Shown one piece after another: positions 11,042 through 27,000 of a stretch of DNA of 64,000 nt. The DNA lies in assembly GCF_000189635.1 (NCBI RefSeq), contig NW_002476322.1, positions 496,001 through 560,000 on the forward strand, in the 5' to 3' direction. Under the pieces are notes generated by a model. It saw only the letters and a program-made list of their open reading frames with translations, did no database searches and was not told the origin of the DNA. Made by a program: the position numbers and the translations under genes. Source of the stretch: Tetrahymena thermophila SB210 (taxonomy: Eukaryota > Ciliophora > Oligohymenophorea > Hymenostomatida > Tetrahymenidae). Numbering within the stretch: position 1 is the stretch's first letter; each line of letters begins with the position of its first letter.

Positions 11042-11701
11042 TCAATACGTAATAGTTAATAATATTAAAAATATTAATGATAAAATAAGTATTTCACTGT
11101 CACTTTTCGCAATTGGTTAACTTGGCGAAGAGCTAGTTTAAACTTGAGTTTCTTATGAAAGACATTCAACGTACTATTTATTCAAAGCTTATAAACCAAG
11201 TAAATCTGGTTTACAAATACTAGAAAGACAAAATTCAACCATTTTATAGTGTTCAAAAGGTAAACATCTCTTTTCACATTCAAATTACTCAGATAATTAC
11301 CAAGCACATTCAGAAGATAAAAAAATACAAGAATCAGCAAGTCCTCTTTTACATTTAGAATATATAATTGGATCAAAAATGGTTTAAAGGGTTGGTAAAT
11401 TAAAATGTAGACTATTTTTTTTAATTCTTTTAACCATGCAATTAGTATATTTTTAAATTGATAGATTGATTGGTTCATATTTTGAAATGCAAGTTTCAGA
11501 ATAGCATTTACTTAATTCCTCGATATTTTAAGATTCAATATTTTACGAGTCGCATCTTGAGGAGACACAAGTTTGAAATAGCCTCAATTAAACCAAGCAT
11601 TCAGGATCAGTATGCTCACATTAGATTATTTCATCACATGATTTTACTAATTGAAGTAAAAAGTAAGAAGATAATAATAGCCTTGGAAATATTTATTTCA
11701 T
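11042..11701 (-). CDS. Cysteine-rich protein with GPI-anchor signal, tandem copy 3
   Basis: A single exon encodes 219 residues from ATG at 11701 to TGA at 11042-11044. It has the same architecture as copies 1 and 2: a signal peptide (MKQIFPRLLLSSYFLL), a conserved cysteine ladder with CVSSRC, CYSETC and CEKRC, and a hydrophobic tail (LILSLIFLILLTITY). Its N-terminal half is closer to copy 2 than to copy 1. The middle is more diverged, with FDPIIYSKCKR replacing IDPNLQQQCSQ. The 1.95 kb gap to copy 2 and the lack of a matching 3' flank suggest this duplication is older or was rearranged. Function is unknown. Confidence 0.83.
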
Positions 11702-12885
11702 TTTAGTCAATTTTTTTTTTAATTTATTATTATTTTAGACTAGTTAGAGATCAATAATCTTTTAAAAATAAATAATAAACTTCAATTTTATTTAATTAAT
11801 GCATAAAAAGATAGAAAATTAGTTATTCTAATATTATTTTTATTTCTTGGTAAGAAAAATATGATATCAAACATATCAATTAGCAAATATGTAAATAAGT
11901 CTTAAGTATAAAAATATATAATTTTTTCTATTTTTCTTATGCTTATTACTCTAAAATACTTAAAATTTAGAAGATATTTTCATCTGAAAACATTATTGTA
12001 TTGAAATTGTATAAATAAAACTAATAATAAATGTCCAAGAAACTTAAAAAAAATAAACATATAAATGCCATTAAAAAAATTTTCTTTATTTTTTTAGACA
12101 AAAAAAGTGCACAAATTATTTTTAAAAATATATAATTTAAAATATGAATACCAGCTATGAGAATTTCTTTTAAAGCTATTAAATAATTTTAATAAATTAA
12201 ACTGAATTCATTATTTTTAAACCAGTAAATAAATAGTACTTTAATTAATACGCCTAATATCTATTATATAGGTATTAGGATAAAAATTTGCCAATATTAA
12301 AAAATTTTATATTGTTTTATCCTAACAAATAACTTCAAACATAAAACCACATATGTGGATTTAATCTATTACATATTCAATTTTTTAGTAATAATTATTA
12401 TTAGTGGGTGCAGTTTTTTACTTAATAGTTATTTTCAACTATTAAGACAACCCCTATTCACTAATAATTTTTTTGTTTTTAGAAATGTAATTGTTAAATT
12501 AATAAAGAAACTTAGTTGCAAGTAAAATTTAAAAAATAGAAATATAATTTTTTTTTAAATTTAACCTATTTAGTATTAAAAATATTAAATCATTTATAAA
12601 ATAATTTCAGTTGAAAAAGTAAGTAAAATACTTTACATGTTTATTGATTTTATTTATTTTTATATTTGGCATATCTTATGGAATAGTAAAATAAGTATAA
12701 AATATATTTGTGATATGCAGAAATAATCAGAAAATAATAATTCTAATAGACAAGTATTATTTGTAGCATTAAAAAATATATCTCTCTTAAAAAATAAATT
12801 CAAAACGTTTAGAAATATTTTTTGCTAAGAATATAAATACAAAAATAAATAAAAAACATTTAAACATTAAAGTAAAAGCATTAAA
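11702..12885. other. Spacer with upstream flank of copy 3 and a stem-loop
   Basis: The first 350 bases resemble the upstream flanks of copies 1 and 2. A nested inverted repeat lies at 12397-12468. The rest, up to the ankyrin gene start, is AT-rich without coding signal. Confidence 0.55.
12397..12468. repeat. Nested inverted repeat / potential cruciform
   Basis: An inner perfect 10-base stem (CTTAATAGTT at 12421-12430 with AACTATTAAG at 12437-12446) encloses a 6-base loop. An outer 10-base stem (ATTATTAGTG with CACTAATAAT) is concentric with it. The bases between the two stems do not pair. It could form a cruciform or an RNA hairpin, or mark a small excised or inserted element. Confidence 0.6.
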
Positions 12886-13780
12886 ATGGATTATAAAAAA
12901 TCAGGTACTTAGAATATTATTGAGCGTCCAAATCATTTGTTAGAAACAAAGCCAAATAAATTAAAAAAATAGTTATTAAATGCAGTTTGCAATGATAATT
13001 TAGATGAAGTAAAATAATTAGTTGAAGTAGAAAAAATACTTCCAAATGAAGAACTATCAATATATGGCTACTTTTGGAACTCAATACACTGTAAGAATTG
13101 AATTATTTATAATTATTTATATTAATAATTTAAAATAAAATCAATAAGATGCTGCACATTATGGAAAATCAAATATTTTAGAATATCTCATTTAGTAATT
13201 GTACAAAGAGTATAAAGAAGATTTGACAAAAGAAATTTTAAATTATTAAACCAAAGAAGGGTGGACAGCTTTAATGATTAGCTGCATTTATGATAGTGTT
13301 TTATGTATTAAAATGCTTATTAAATTAGGTGGAATAAATTTAATCTAAAAAGATATTATGGGAAGGACAGCTCTGGATTTATGTAAAAGTTATGGGCAAG
13401 TAGATTGCTTTGAACTTATTCACGAAGCAAGAGAAATTTATGGTGATGAAATTCCTCTAAATAAAAATTACTTAGAAGAAGATATAAATTCACTTTTTTA
13501 ATCGTTACAAATATCAAACAAAGAGTATCATTACTTATGCTTGAATGGTATATCCAGAGATTGTATAATATGTAACACAAACAAAGGCTATTTAAAATAT
13601 ACATAATGCTGCTCTCATCCTATTCATTTAGTTTGTTTTATTGAATAACCAAAAAAAGTTTGCTTAAATTGTGACAAATTTAATTATAATATTACAAGAG
13701 AACTCAGAGAGCCTGAACTAGCTTTTTTTATACCAGATCAACAGCTGAATTTAAATGAATTGGATGGATTGAAGCTTTGA
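12886..13780 (+). CDS. Ankyrin-repeat protein with C-terminal PHD/RING-like zinc-binding module
   Basis: Two exons, 12886-13090 and 13149-13780, are joined over a 58-base GT-AG intron and encode 278 residues. Residues 60-85 (SIHYAAHYGKSNILEYLI) form a clear ankyrin repeat and are preceded by a partial one. GWTALMISCIYDSVLCIKML and GRTALDLCKSYGQVDCFEL are two more. Near residues 210-250 there is a cysteine/histidine cluster, CIIC-x9-CC-x-H-x2-H-x2-C-x7-C-x2-C. It resembles a compact treble-clef zinc site of the PHD or RING type. Ankyrin plus RING-like proteins often act as ubiquitin ligases, but the cluster here is shorter than a canonical RING, so that function is only a possibility. Confidence 0.8.
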
Positions 13781-14474
13781 AAAATAAACTATGAATTTTA
13801 TTTTAGAATTATTTTTGTATAAAAATATAAAGGCTATATTTTTCAAGTTAAATTATTTTCTAACATTTATTTTAACAATAGTACTTATAAATATTTTCAT
13901 ATGGATTAATAGAACTTAGTTTGTTTAGCAATATAATTGTAATAGCTTATTTAATTACTTTCTATGAGTCTTTGAAACAAAAATTATTTGTATAAAAATA
14001 TGAAAATACTTTAATAAAAAGAAGTAAAGAAAGGATTGTAAAAATGTTTAGTTACATTTAAAATATGATAAAATAATAGATGATTTTGTAGGTAAAAACA
14101 ATATTTTTACATTTATTAAATCAAAAATATTTTTTAATTTGATAAAATCTAATATTTTTGGATTTTAAATTTATTATGAATTTGATTTTAGAAAGTTTTT
14201 TTTTTATGCTAAAAAAATAAGCGAGTTTTGTTTTTAAGATAAAATTATTTTTGAATTCAGCGTTGTTTTGTAATTGGTTTATGGTTGGCTGAAATTAAAT
14301 AATTTTACTATTTTGGGTCTAGAGTACTTCAGAAGGTAAAAAAATTTGTGGCTATTAAAATTTAAAAATAAAATAAAGTATTGATTTGTGATTCTTATTA
14401 TCAGATAATAAGCAAAAAAATTAATGGATTTTATTTTTTTATAAAAGTGAGATATTTTTAAAAATTAATTATTT
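13781..14474. other. AT-rich intergenic spacer
   Basis: The spacer lies between two rightward genes. No reading frame, RNA or repeat is supported. Confidence 0.6.
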
Positions 14475-15008
14475 ATGGAAGTATTGGACAATATAAGTTC
14501 TTTTCAATAGATAAATAGAATAGCGAATACAGTAAAATATACTTTTCACCCCACTTATTAAATGAATGCAAATAGACTTTATGATCTAATAAACAAAAAA
14601 TAAACCTTCATTTACTCAAAACAGGAAATGGACGCCTTGTATATTTTAATTACACATTCAATTGATTAGCAAAAGTAATATTTATAAATAATTTATTATT
14701 CAGTTTATATATATAAAATTAGTAAGCAAGATATCATAAATAATAAAGATTAAATATGTTAAATACGATCTATATGAAATACCTTTTTTTGGTTTGTTTA
14801 TAGACAGAATGTATGAATGATCATTAACTAATAATATTGTTTGGCAAGTTAATAGTAATAAGTAAGACTGCGAATATAAGATTAACAAAAATTAAAATAT
14901 AAACAATTATTCATTGATTTTGATTGCATATTAAGCTAATTAAGAAACAAAAAGTAAAGAAAAAAAATAAAAAGAAAAGAAAATCTGAAAAAGCTTAATA
15001 GTGTTTGA
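14475..15008 (+). CDS. Possible small basic-tailed protein, two exons
   Basis: The proposed exons are 14475-14674 and 14936-15008, giving 90 residues from ATG to TGA with lengths that close exactly in frame. The first exon has clearly higher GC and a gene-like residue mix (MEVLDNISSFQQINRIAN, then FHPTYQMNANRLYDL). The second encodes a lysine/arginine-rich tail. The intron would be 261 bases. The acceptor could also lie nine bases downstream without changing the frame. The gene would end only 133 bases before the kinase start codon. No family is recognised, and the model rests on composition and frame closure only. Confidence 0.45.
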
Positions 15009-15141
15009 TTATCTCCTTTTTGATAGATTTTAGCAAAAAAAGAGGCCAAGTTTAAATCGAAATAAGCCAGGGTTGTTCGGTCTTCAAGCGAATTTTAATA
15101 GTTAGAAATAGCCACTAAAGCGATAAAGTAATTGTTGAAAG

Positions 15142-19237
<4,096 letters not shown>

Positions 19238-20959
19238 TGAAATTGTTTGAAAAAAAGCTACTATCTTACTTACTTACTTAATTACCTTACCAATCTTATT
19301 TAAATTCTTCTAGCCAAAAATTAGCAAATAATAAATATTTATTTATAGTTTCTTTAAGTTTCTTGCACTCTTAATTTCTTTTTTGAGTATCAATCAATCA
19401 ATCAACCAATTAATTAATAAAATTAATAATATTTTTCCCATTTTAGATGCTAAATTAATTCTAGCAAACCAATCTAATCTCTCAATTATTGATAAAAAAT
19501 ATGATAAATATTAAGAAACAAAATAAAAGAAGTAACAAATTAGCATATTACAATAATTAATAAATATAATCTAATTAACTTAAAATATCCATCTAAATTC
19601 TGAATAATATTGATTGGAGGATTTCTATCAACTTCATATAATAAACCATCATTTTTAATATAAATAAATAAATACTTAATCTCTAAATATAATTTTGAAG
19701 TTAATAAAATGAAAATATCCTATGAGAATTTATACTGTCTTACCTACCTAGCATTCTTCCTTCTTTATATGATTATTATTTTTAAATAACAGAGCAAAAA
19801 GTAAAATTTGTAAATATTCTTTTATAATTTCTATCAATAGTAGAATAAATTAATCTGAATTAAATTAATTATATGCAGATTTAAATTACATTTATAATTT
19901 ACTCTTAAATAATATATCTAAAATGCTCCTTTTTTATGTTTGTATTTGTCTATTTTATATTAATTTATTGTAAGCAAATTAATCAAGCTAGATTTATAAA
20001 AAATGAGATTTGTACTATCTATATTAATTTTGGTAATTTTATTTTAAATAAATTTGCTTTCTTTAATTTTTTGTATAATGTTAAAGTAATTAATTTACAA
20101 TTTTTAATTCATTTCTCAGCAATATATCTATTTCTCTCTCTGAAAAACTAGCTAAAATATATTTTTTTTTATAGTTTTTTGAATGAGATAATCTTACATT
20201 TAAAAATTTGCTTCTAATTAATTAGTAATTTAGTGATGTAAGTTAATAAAAAGATTAATTAATACATTTCATTATTTTTAATTCATTGTTTTATGAAAAA
20301 ATTAATATTTACAAAATTCCGCAAATTATAACTAAAATCTGTTAAAATTCCTTTTAATTCTCCAGATTAATTAACTAATCTTTCAATTCTAAGCTAAAGA
20401 ATCTATGAAAAATTAGATTTATTAATTAATTAATAAAAAAGAGATTTTCTCAACTTTTTGTTAAATACTCTCCTCAATATTTCAAATGATAAATGAATTA
20501 TTAAGCATTAATGTTATTTCAAATAAGATAATATACTGTTTCATTTGTATTTGTTTGCTCAGAATTCAAATAATAGAAAGAATAGTGTTTAGAATTTATT
20601 AGAAATTATAAGTTAGAAGGATCTATAATATTTACAAATAGTAATCTTATATAATAAATAAATAACATATAGACAGAGGATTGTTTGATACAATTAGAAT
20701 AAATCTAACTAGATAAATTAGTTTTTATTGTTTACATATTTTTGTTTATTGTTTGTTAAGTATTTAATTATCAACAGTGAATTAAAACAGATTTATCACT
20801 TATGAAGAAATCTCTTCCAATCTATGTTTGATTTTATTTGAGAAATCATCAAAAGTTTTTAAATTATTGCAGAAAATTTATTTGATTAGTGTAATTGGTT
20901 ATTAATTTTAAGAGCTACATCTCAGTGCTACTAATAAACTCTTCGTTTATTTTTGGCAC
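19238..20959. other. Intergenic region, kinase 3' flank
   Basis: Mostly simple AT-rich DNA, including a short ATCA run near 19391. A 49-codon frame at 19709-19858 is listed separately with low confidence. Nothing else is supported. Confidence 0.55.
19709..19858 (+). CDS. Possible 49-residue single-span membrane peptide
   Basis: An ATG in a favourable AAAATG context opens 49 codons ending at TGA 19856-19858. The first half is less AT-rich than the surroundings and contains one hydrophobic segment (TYLAFFLLYMIIIF) between polar ends. The second half is Gln/Asn/Phe-rich and could be chance sequence. Only TGA stops translation here, so short frames are common; treat this as a candidate only. Confidence 0.25.
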
Positions 20960-21175
20960 TCAGCATTCAAGACAGAGGGTTGAGCATTTTTAAATACCAT
21001 AGTCATTTATCAAAGATTAGTTATTTAACTGTCTTCCAGCATAGTAGAGCTTTTAAGATTTTTATGGAATTTGGGTCAACTTCTCGATCTTGCTTTTAAT
21101 AGCGGCAATAGAGTCCTAGGTTTCTACATCAATAATTAGGTTTTTCTCGATCTTAACAAAAATTTAGAATGACAT
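20960..21175 (-). CDS. Divergent ubiquitin-like protein lacking the C-terminal Gly-Gly
   Basis: A single exon encodes 71 residues from ATG at 21175 to TGA at 20960-20962. It aligns by eye with ubiquitin from end to end: QIFVK near the start, then LIIDVE, then DSIAAIKSKIE. The next blocks are IPQKSQKLYYAGRQLNNQSL, matching the ubiquitin [21 protein letters not shown] block, and DYGIQKCSTL, matching DYNIQKESTL. The first beta hairpin is about two residues shorter than in ubiquitin. The protein stops at CLEC, where ubiquitin continues LVLRLRGG, so there is no diglycine for conjugation. It stands alone in a large spacer, and its base composition rises sharply above the flanks. It may be a non-conjugated ubiquitin-fold protein, a recent pseudogene of polyubiquitin, or a gene with an unseen 3' exon. 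Confidence 0.7.
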
Positions 21176-24043
21176 TTGTTTTGATTTTAGAGTACTTTTT
21201 CTTTGTTTAGCTTTTTTAAACTGAAGTCCTTAATGCTACTTTTTTCTATTGAATAGAACTGTGAATTGGTATAATATTTTGTTTTATTTATTTCTTTCTA
21301 TTTAAATTAAATTTTTTTGTTAATTAATTATTTTACTTGGAATCTTTCTTTTTTAAAGAAATATCTTGCTTGGTTGGCTTGTAATTAAAAATAGCAAAGA
21401 TTTCTATTTGAACAGCTTATTATTTACTTTCTTTTTTATTGGACAATCTAATATAGATTCTGTTGCTGTTAATAAGCTTCACTCACACACTATTTCATTA
21501 TATCAAAAGAAAAATTTAAAGTAAAGCGAGGAAATTTTAATTTGATTGGATATATATTACCTGCTTGTTATAGTATTTTTACAATATTAATTATTTTACA
21601 CAAATGATCCACGACTAAGTTAGCAAATATTTCAAAGATTTTTATTTTTTGAAATCAAATCTTCTATGAAGACTAGAACAGACTTATTTCAAAAACCAAA
21701 TCATTAAATACCACTAAAACCTTTTCAAAATTATTTAAAAAATAAAATTGTAAATTCGACATAGATTCTATTTCATTTTTAATTAATTATGTCATTCAAA
21801 ATATATATTAAAAAAAGGATTATTAGATATAGAGTACTAACAGATTTTATAAGAATTGCTATTTTATATATTTGTATGTTTAATATATTTTCTTTTTTAA
21901 ATTCTGATTTTTTTTCTTAATTTCTAAAGCTTATCCAGCTGTTTTTTCTTGAAAAAACTGATTCTTTCAATTATCATACTACTTTTGTTTTATTAAAAAT
22001 TTATAATTTTGTTTCAATCTTATTTATTTTTTAGTTTTGAAAGTAAAAAGAGAAATTATACTTTAAACTGATTGTAAAAGATAATTTTTGATTGGCATAT
22101 TTTGTTGATCACTCTTTTACTAATTGAAACAAATATTTAAATTTTGATAATATAAAGAGCGAATAAGTAAAAATTATATAAATAAATGCTAAATCTTGAA
22201 GAATTTTCTCACAAAAATCATTAAATAAACATATTTTATTAATTTATTAATGAAGAAATATACTTTTTTTAATCTTTATATTTAATATTTTTAAAAATCT
22301 TTTTAAAATAAAAAGAAAAAAAACTTTGTTAAGGAGTTACGCTGTTTCTAAAAATAGATAATTCATCCTTTATTTAGCTATTCAAGTACTAAAATTTTAT
22401 GTTAATAGAACAATAAATTAAAAAATTTGTATAAAATCTATATCATTTAAATAAATCTTCGAATATTGATGTTTCTAAATTTCCTTTATAAACTCTTTAA
22501 AAAAAACCACTAAAAGATTTCTTTTGTTTGGATAATTAATAAGTATTACACTATTTTAATTTATTTAATAAGTAAGTAAATAATTATTTGCTTTATTTTC
22601 AAATTATCATTTCTCAATTCAAAGAATATGAAATATTTATTAATGATTTATATATCCCTACACTTTTTTAAAAATCCAAATATTGTCTTTCATCAGACGT
22701 TTACTTTGCAAATATTTGCTACTTTAAATAGCATAAATAGACAAAAATCTGTAATAATTTCCCCCCAAAAAAATAATAAACGTTTTATAATTAATTAATT
22801 TAAAATGAAATATCTAATAGTTTACATAAAATAATTAGAAAATATCTTATCATATTTAAATTGATTTTACTTAAATAAAAAAATTTTTTGAATTATAATT
22901 TTTATTTTCTAAATATAAATCAATAAAATAAATTATTTTTCATACTTTAAATTTTAATTTTTGAAAGTTAAAAACATATAATTCTAAAATTTTAAATTAA
23001 AAATTTTACAACTTTTTAAATTGATATTTGAAAAATAATTTGGAAAATAAATAATGAAAAAAACAAGATACAATATTGATAAAAAATTAAAGGCAAACAT
23101 TTTTTGAAACTTGGTATTTTAATCTTTTAATATTTAAAAATAATTGAATTGATTTTACAAAAAATAATATTTAAAATAAATAATTACTTTTTTAAGTAAA
23201 GCATAAATAGTTTTGATTTAAATAAAATTATCATAACCGAAATTTAACATTAAACAAAGTTAAGGATGAATAATTTTCTTATTCACAAAACATTTACTTA
23301 ATTAATTAAGTAGTTTAACAAATTGTTTCAAATAAAAACCATTAGAATTACTTATCATAATAAATTATTCTTCATTTAGGTTGAAATAAAAAATATCAAA
23401 CAACTTTATGTTCTCTTTATCTTCACTAAAAATGAAATTGAAAATTGATTATTTTAAAAATTTCAATTATGATTAGGTGATTTTGATTTAGAAATATAAA
23501 TATAGTTTATTTTACATAAAAAATTGATTGATTTTTGTATTTATTTTATTTATTTGTTTGTTAATATATAAAGGCTGTGAGAAAATACAATCCTAAAAAT
23601 TATCTTTTTTGTTTCATTAAAGCATCATCAAATATTTAAATATATATTGGTATAAATAGATAGATTAATAGTTTGTTTGTTTGTTAATTTATTTATTTAT
23701 TAGAAGGAGCATCAGATTAGTGTAAAGGTGTTTAAAACTCTTAATCATATCAAATAAAATAAAAACAAGCTAACTAGCAAAAAAGTTATAAACCAAGTTA
23801 ATCGAAAAGAGCGCATCCCCTGTTAGCGACTATATAGTTGTTGCATAACAAGTATACAGTAATTAGCATTTATTAATTGATTAGGATAAATCGTGACTTC
23901 TTCTGCTGCAAATAATTTTTCAAAGTACCAAGAAAATAAATTTTACTTTTAAAAAGGCGAAATTTTTATTAGGTTCAAAGTTAAAAAATCAAATATAAAT
24001 TAGCAATTCTAATAACTGACAAAAAAGGAAATATCTGTAAAAG
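21176..24043. other. Long AT-rich intergenic region
   Basis: This region holds the divergent promoters of the ubiquitin-like gene and the PHD gene. A C6A7 tract at about 22761 is a single homopolymer junction. The stretch from about 23700 to 24043 is less AT-rich and is probably the 5' leader of the PHD gene. No further coding region is supported. Confidence 0.55.
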
Positions 24044-27000
24044 ATGAATAGTAGTTCGAGCTTAAGCTCCAAAAAGAAGAGTTGCGAAGGTTAAATAATA
24101 TTACCATTTCTTCCTGAATGGTATTGTTACCTTTGTAGATAGAATAAAGTGGAAAAGCCAATAGTTAAGGGTTATTTAGGAAATAAAAGAGAAAAATAGC
24201 CTGATAAAATTCTAAATTTGCATTTAACCTGTACTCTTTTCATACCAGAGCTGCATCTATACTTCTCCTCATATGACGGCTTCGAGGTTTTTAATGTTTC
24301 TAAAGTATAAACTGAGGATTATTAGTGTTTAATCTGTTAAGATAGTGGCAATCCTAAGAAAGGATATTCAATCAAATGTCGTGAAGAAACTTGCTGCAAC
24401 AAAACCCATTTGGCATGCATTAATAAAACTCGTATATATAAGTAAGAAAATGAGTAGAAACTCTTAAAATGCTTTACTTTATGTCGCCAACATGCTAGAT
24501 CTAATCCATAGCCTTACGAAACTACATATGATAAATTATATACGGAAATTTAAAATGAATGGATTGTTGTTTATAAGTAGTTAGAAGAATAGGAAAAAAT
24601 TCGTTAGTTTTAGGAAAAAAGTATGTTGTAATAGCAGCAAAAAGGAAAGGGTGGTATTATGAAAAAGTAAAATGCATAAAGCAGTAATATCATGAATTCA
24701 AAATTGAATTAATAGGTAAAGATATAATCAGAAATATCTCACAAACCTAGGGCGAACAGTGGAGGGTCTAATATTCATAATACCTCAGATCAACTACTAG
24801 AGAATAGTTAAGGAAATTTATTGTCTGAAAATTCAGGATTGGGAAATATTAGCACAATAAATACAACAGGAGGCGATAACTTCTAAGATTCTAATTAGCA
24901 GAATTAGCATTATGAAAGCAGCCAATCAAATAATAACAAAAAAAAGAGGGGAAGACCTTCAAAGAAAATAGACTTTATTAGTTCGTTTTAATAAAAGAAT
25001 TAGTATTCTGTAGACGGCACATCTCAAAGTGAAGAAAAAGGTGATATTTATGATTCAACTACAAAAAAAGTATTTACGGAGACAAGGGAAGATAAATCTT
25101 ATAGCAGAGAGATATTTCCATTTGATAGTTCAGCTGGAGCTATGAATTCCAAAAATGATGCCAATCTTAGACCAGAGGGCTTTAGCTCACCTTCCAATAC
25201 AGAAAAGAAATCTACAAATGAAGATATTAATAACATTTAAAAAGAGAATGAATATTAACGAAATGCATACACTATGTTATTTGGGTTTCCTGCTGTAAAA
25301 GAAGAAAGCTAATCAAGCTAAGATAAAAATATGATTGTAAACTAAAATAAAAGTGCAACTGCTAGTCAACAAGATGAATTAAAAAAGAAAAATATACTAA
25401 GTGAAGAAGAAACTGAAAAAAATTAGTCATAATCATGCCGTAGAAGCTAAAGATAAGAAATTTATTTACAGAATAAAAAAAATGAAAAATAACAAGTCAA
25501 TTTAAAAAGTGCTCCATTTAGACGAGGAAGCAGCTTTGATGCAAGTAGTTGCTTTTAAAATAGCTCAGGAATACTTTCTTAGAGCATTTATGATAATCCA
25601 TTTACAAAAATTTTGAATAGTTCACATAATACAGAAAGCTAAGGAAAACTAGATCCTATCAGGAGCAGCAGAAGTGCTTCTGTCCCCTGTAATAATAGCA
25701 GCAACTAAAAAGCAAATGAAGTTATCGAGATAGATGAAGAAGAAGAACAATATTTAGAATGTGGATACCCCAATTATAATGATGACAAAAGATAGCAAAA
25801 TATGGAATAGTGGTGGTTTAAAATTGATTCTGAGTATTTTACTTCTCCCTAAAACCCTTCATAAATTATATCTGAGGTTTTATATGAGCTAAATGTGGAA
25901 AATGATTATCTGAAATAAGATGTTTAACAAATTAATTAAAATGCTAAATCTAGTCATAAAAATAGCAAATCTGAGAAATAAACTTAATTTTATTTATTTT
26001 ATCCTAAGCAAATAAAATAAGAATAAATTGAACACTTTTGCTCAACTCCAGTTGCTAATTTATATTTATAATAAATTTAACTTCTTTAAAAAAGTAAAGA
26101 AGAAGATAATTAAAGTTAATCCTTTGGCTATTAAATGAATATAAGTGATTTTGAAGAAATAGAAAGCGAAGATCATCTTGAAATTTTTGAAGAAAGTGAG
26201 AGTATTTTAAAAAAAGAAAAAAGCAAAGAGATAGTTTAGTCGTCTTAAAAAAAAGAATAACAAAATGGAAAAAAGAAGTAATCTGCAAAGAAGCAAAAAG
26301 ATGATTCTGTAAAAACAGCAAAGAAAAATCGTAACAAATAAGATTAAAATAGGTCATAAACATTCGATTAAGAGGCTTTAAATAAAAATCTTAGAGACTC
26401 AACCAGTTGCAAGGAAAATGTTGAAGAGAATATGTTAATTATAGATTGTAATGATGACTGTCAAAATAATGATAATGAAGAAGAGGAGGACCAATTTGAA
26501 AACTACACTAAAAACAAAGCAGATAAAGAAATGAATAAATAATAATAAAATAATTCACAAGCATATAACCCATAAATCTCATTAACTGCTAAAGAGGGAT
26601 AAGATTAATTAAACCCATAGTAAAGAGTCTAAAGTGATCAAAATATGGATATTGAAAATGATGCTTAAAAAGATTGCTTCCATTAGTAAAATAATAAGCA
26701 ATTAGAAAATATACAGCCAGAAATAATAGAGAAAAAAGAAGAAGAAATAGATTTAGAAATAAGCTAAAATGTAAGTGAAGAGTAATAAAATAAATAAAAT
26801 GAAGTTAAGATAGAAGAACTTGATAGCTGCATCAAAGAATCAACATTATAAGATGAAGAAAGCAGCATTAAAAAGGAAGAATTTAGTGAAAATTAAATTA
26901 AAATCGAAGAGATAGAAAAACTTCCAAGCTAGTTACCTTCACAATTCAGATAAAAAAGCTCTTCTATAAAATATAACTAAGAAGATAAACAAGTAAAATA

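Noticed and set aside
11182..11478. 98-codon minus-strand frame inside tandem copy 3
   Set aside because: It is an out-of-frame shadow of the cysteine-rich gene, whose own frame is conserved in all three copies.
15009..15141. GC-richer stretch before the kinase start as an upstream coding exon
   Set aside because: It can be read for about 45 codons, but an in-frame TGA separates it from the kinase ATG and no convincing splice joins them; it is more likely leader sequence.
22761..22773. C6A7 tract as a telomere or telomere-addition site
   Set aside because: A single C/A junction with no repeated C4A2 units; no chromosome-breakage sequence was noticed nearby.
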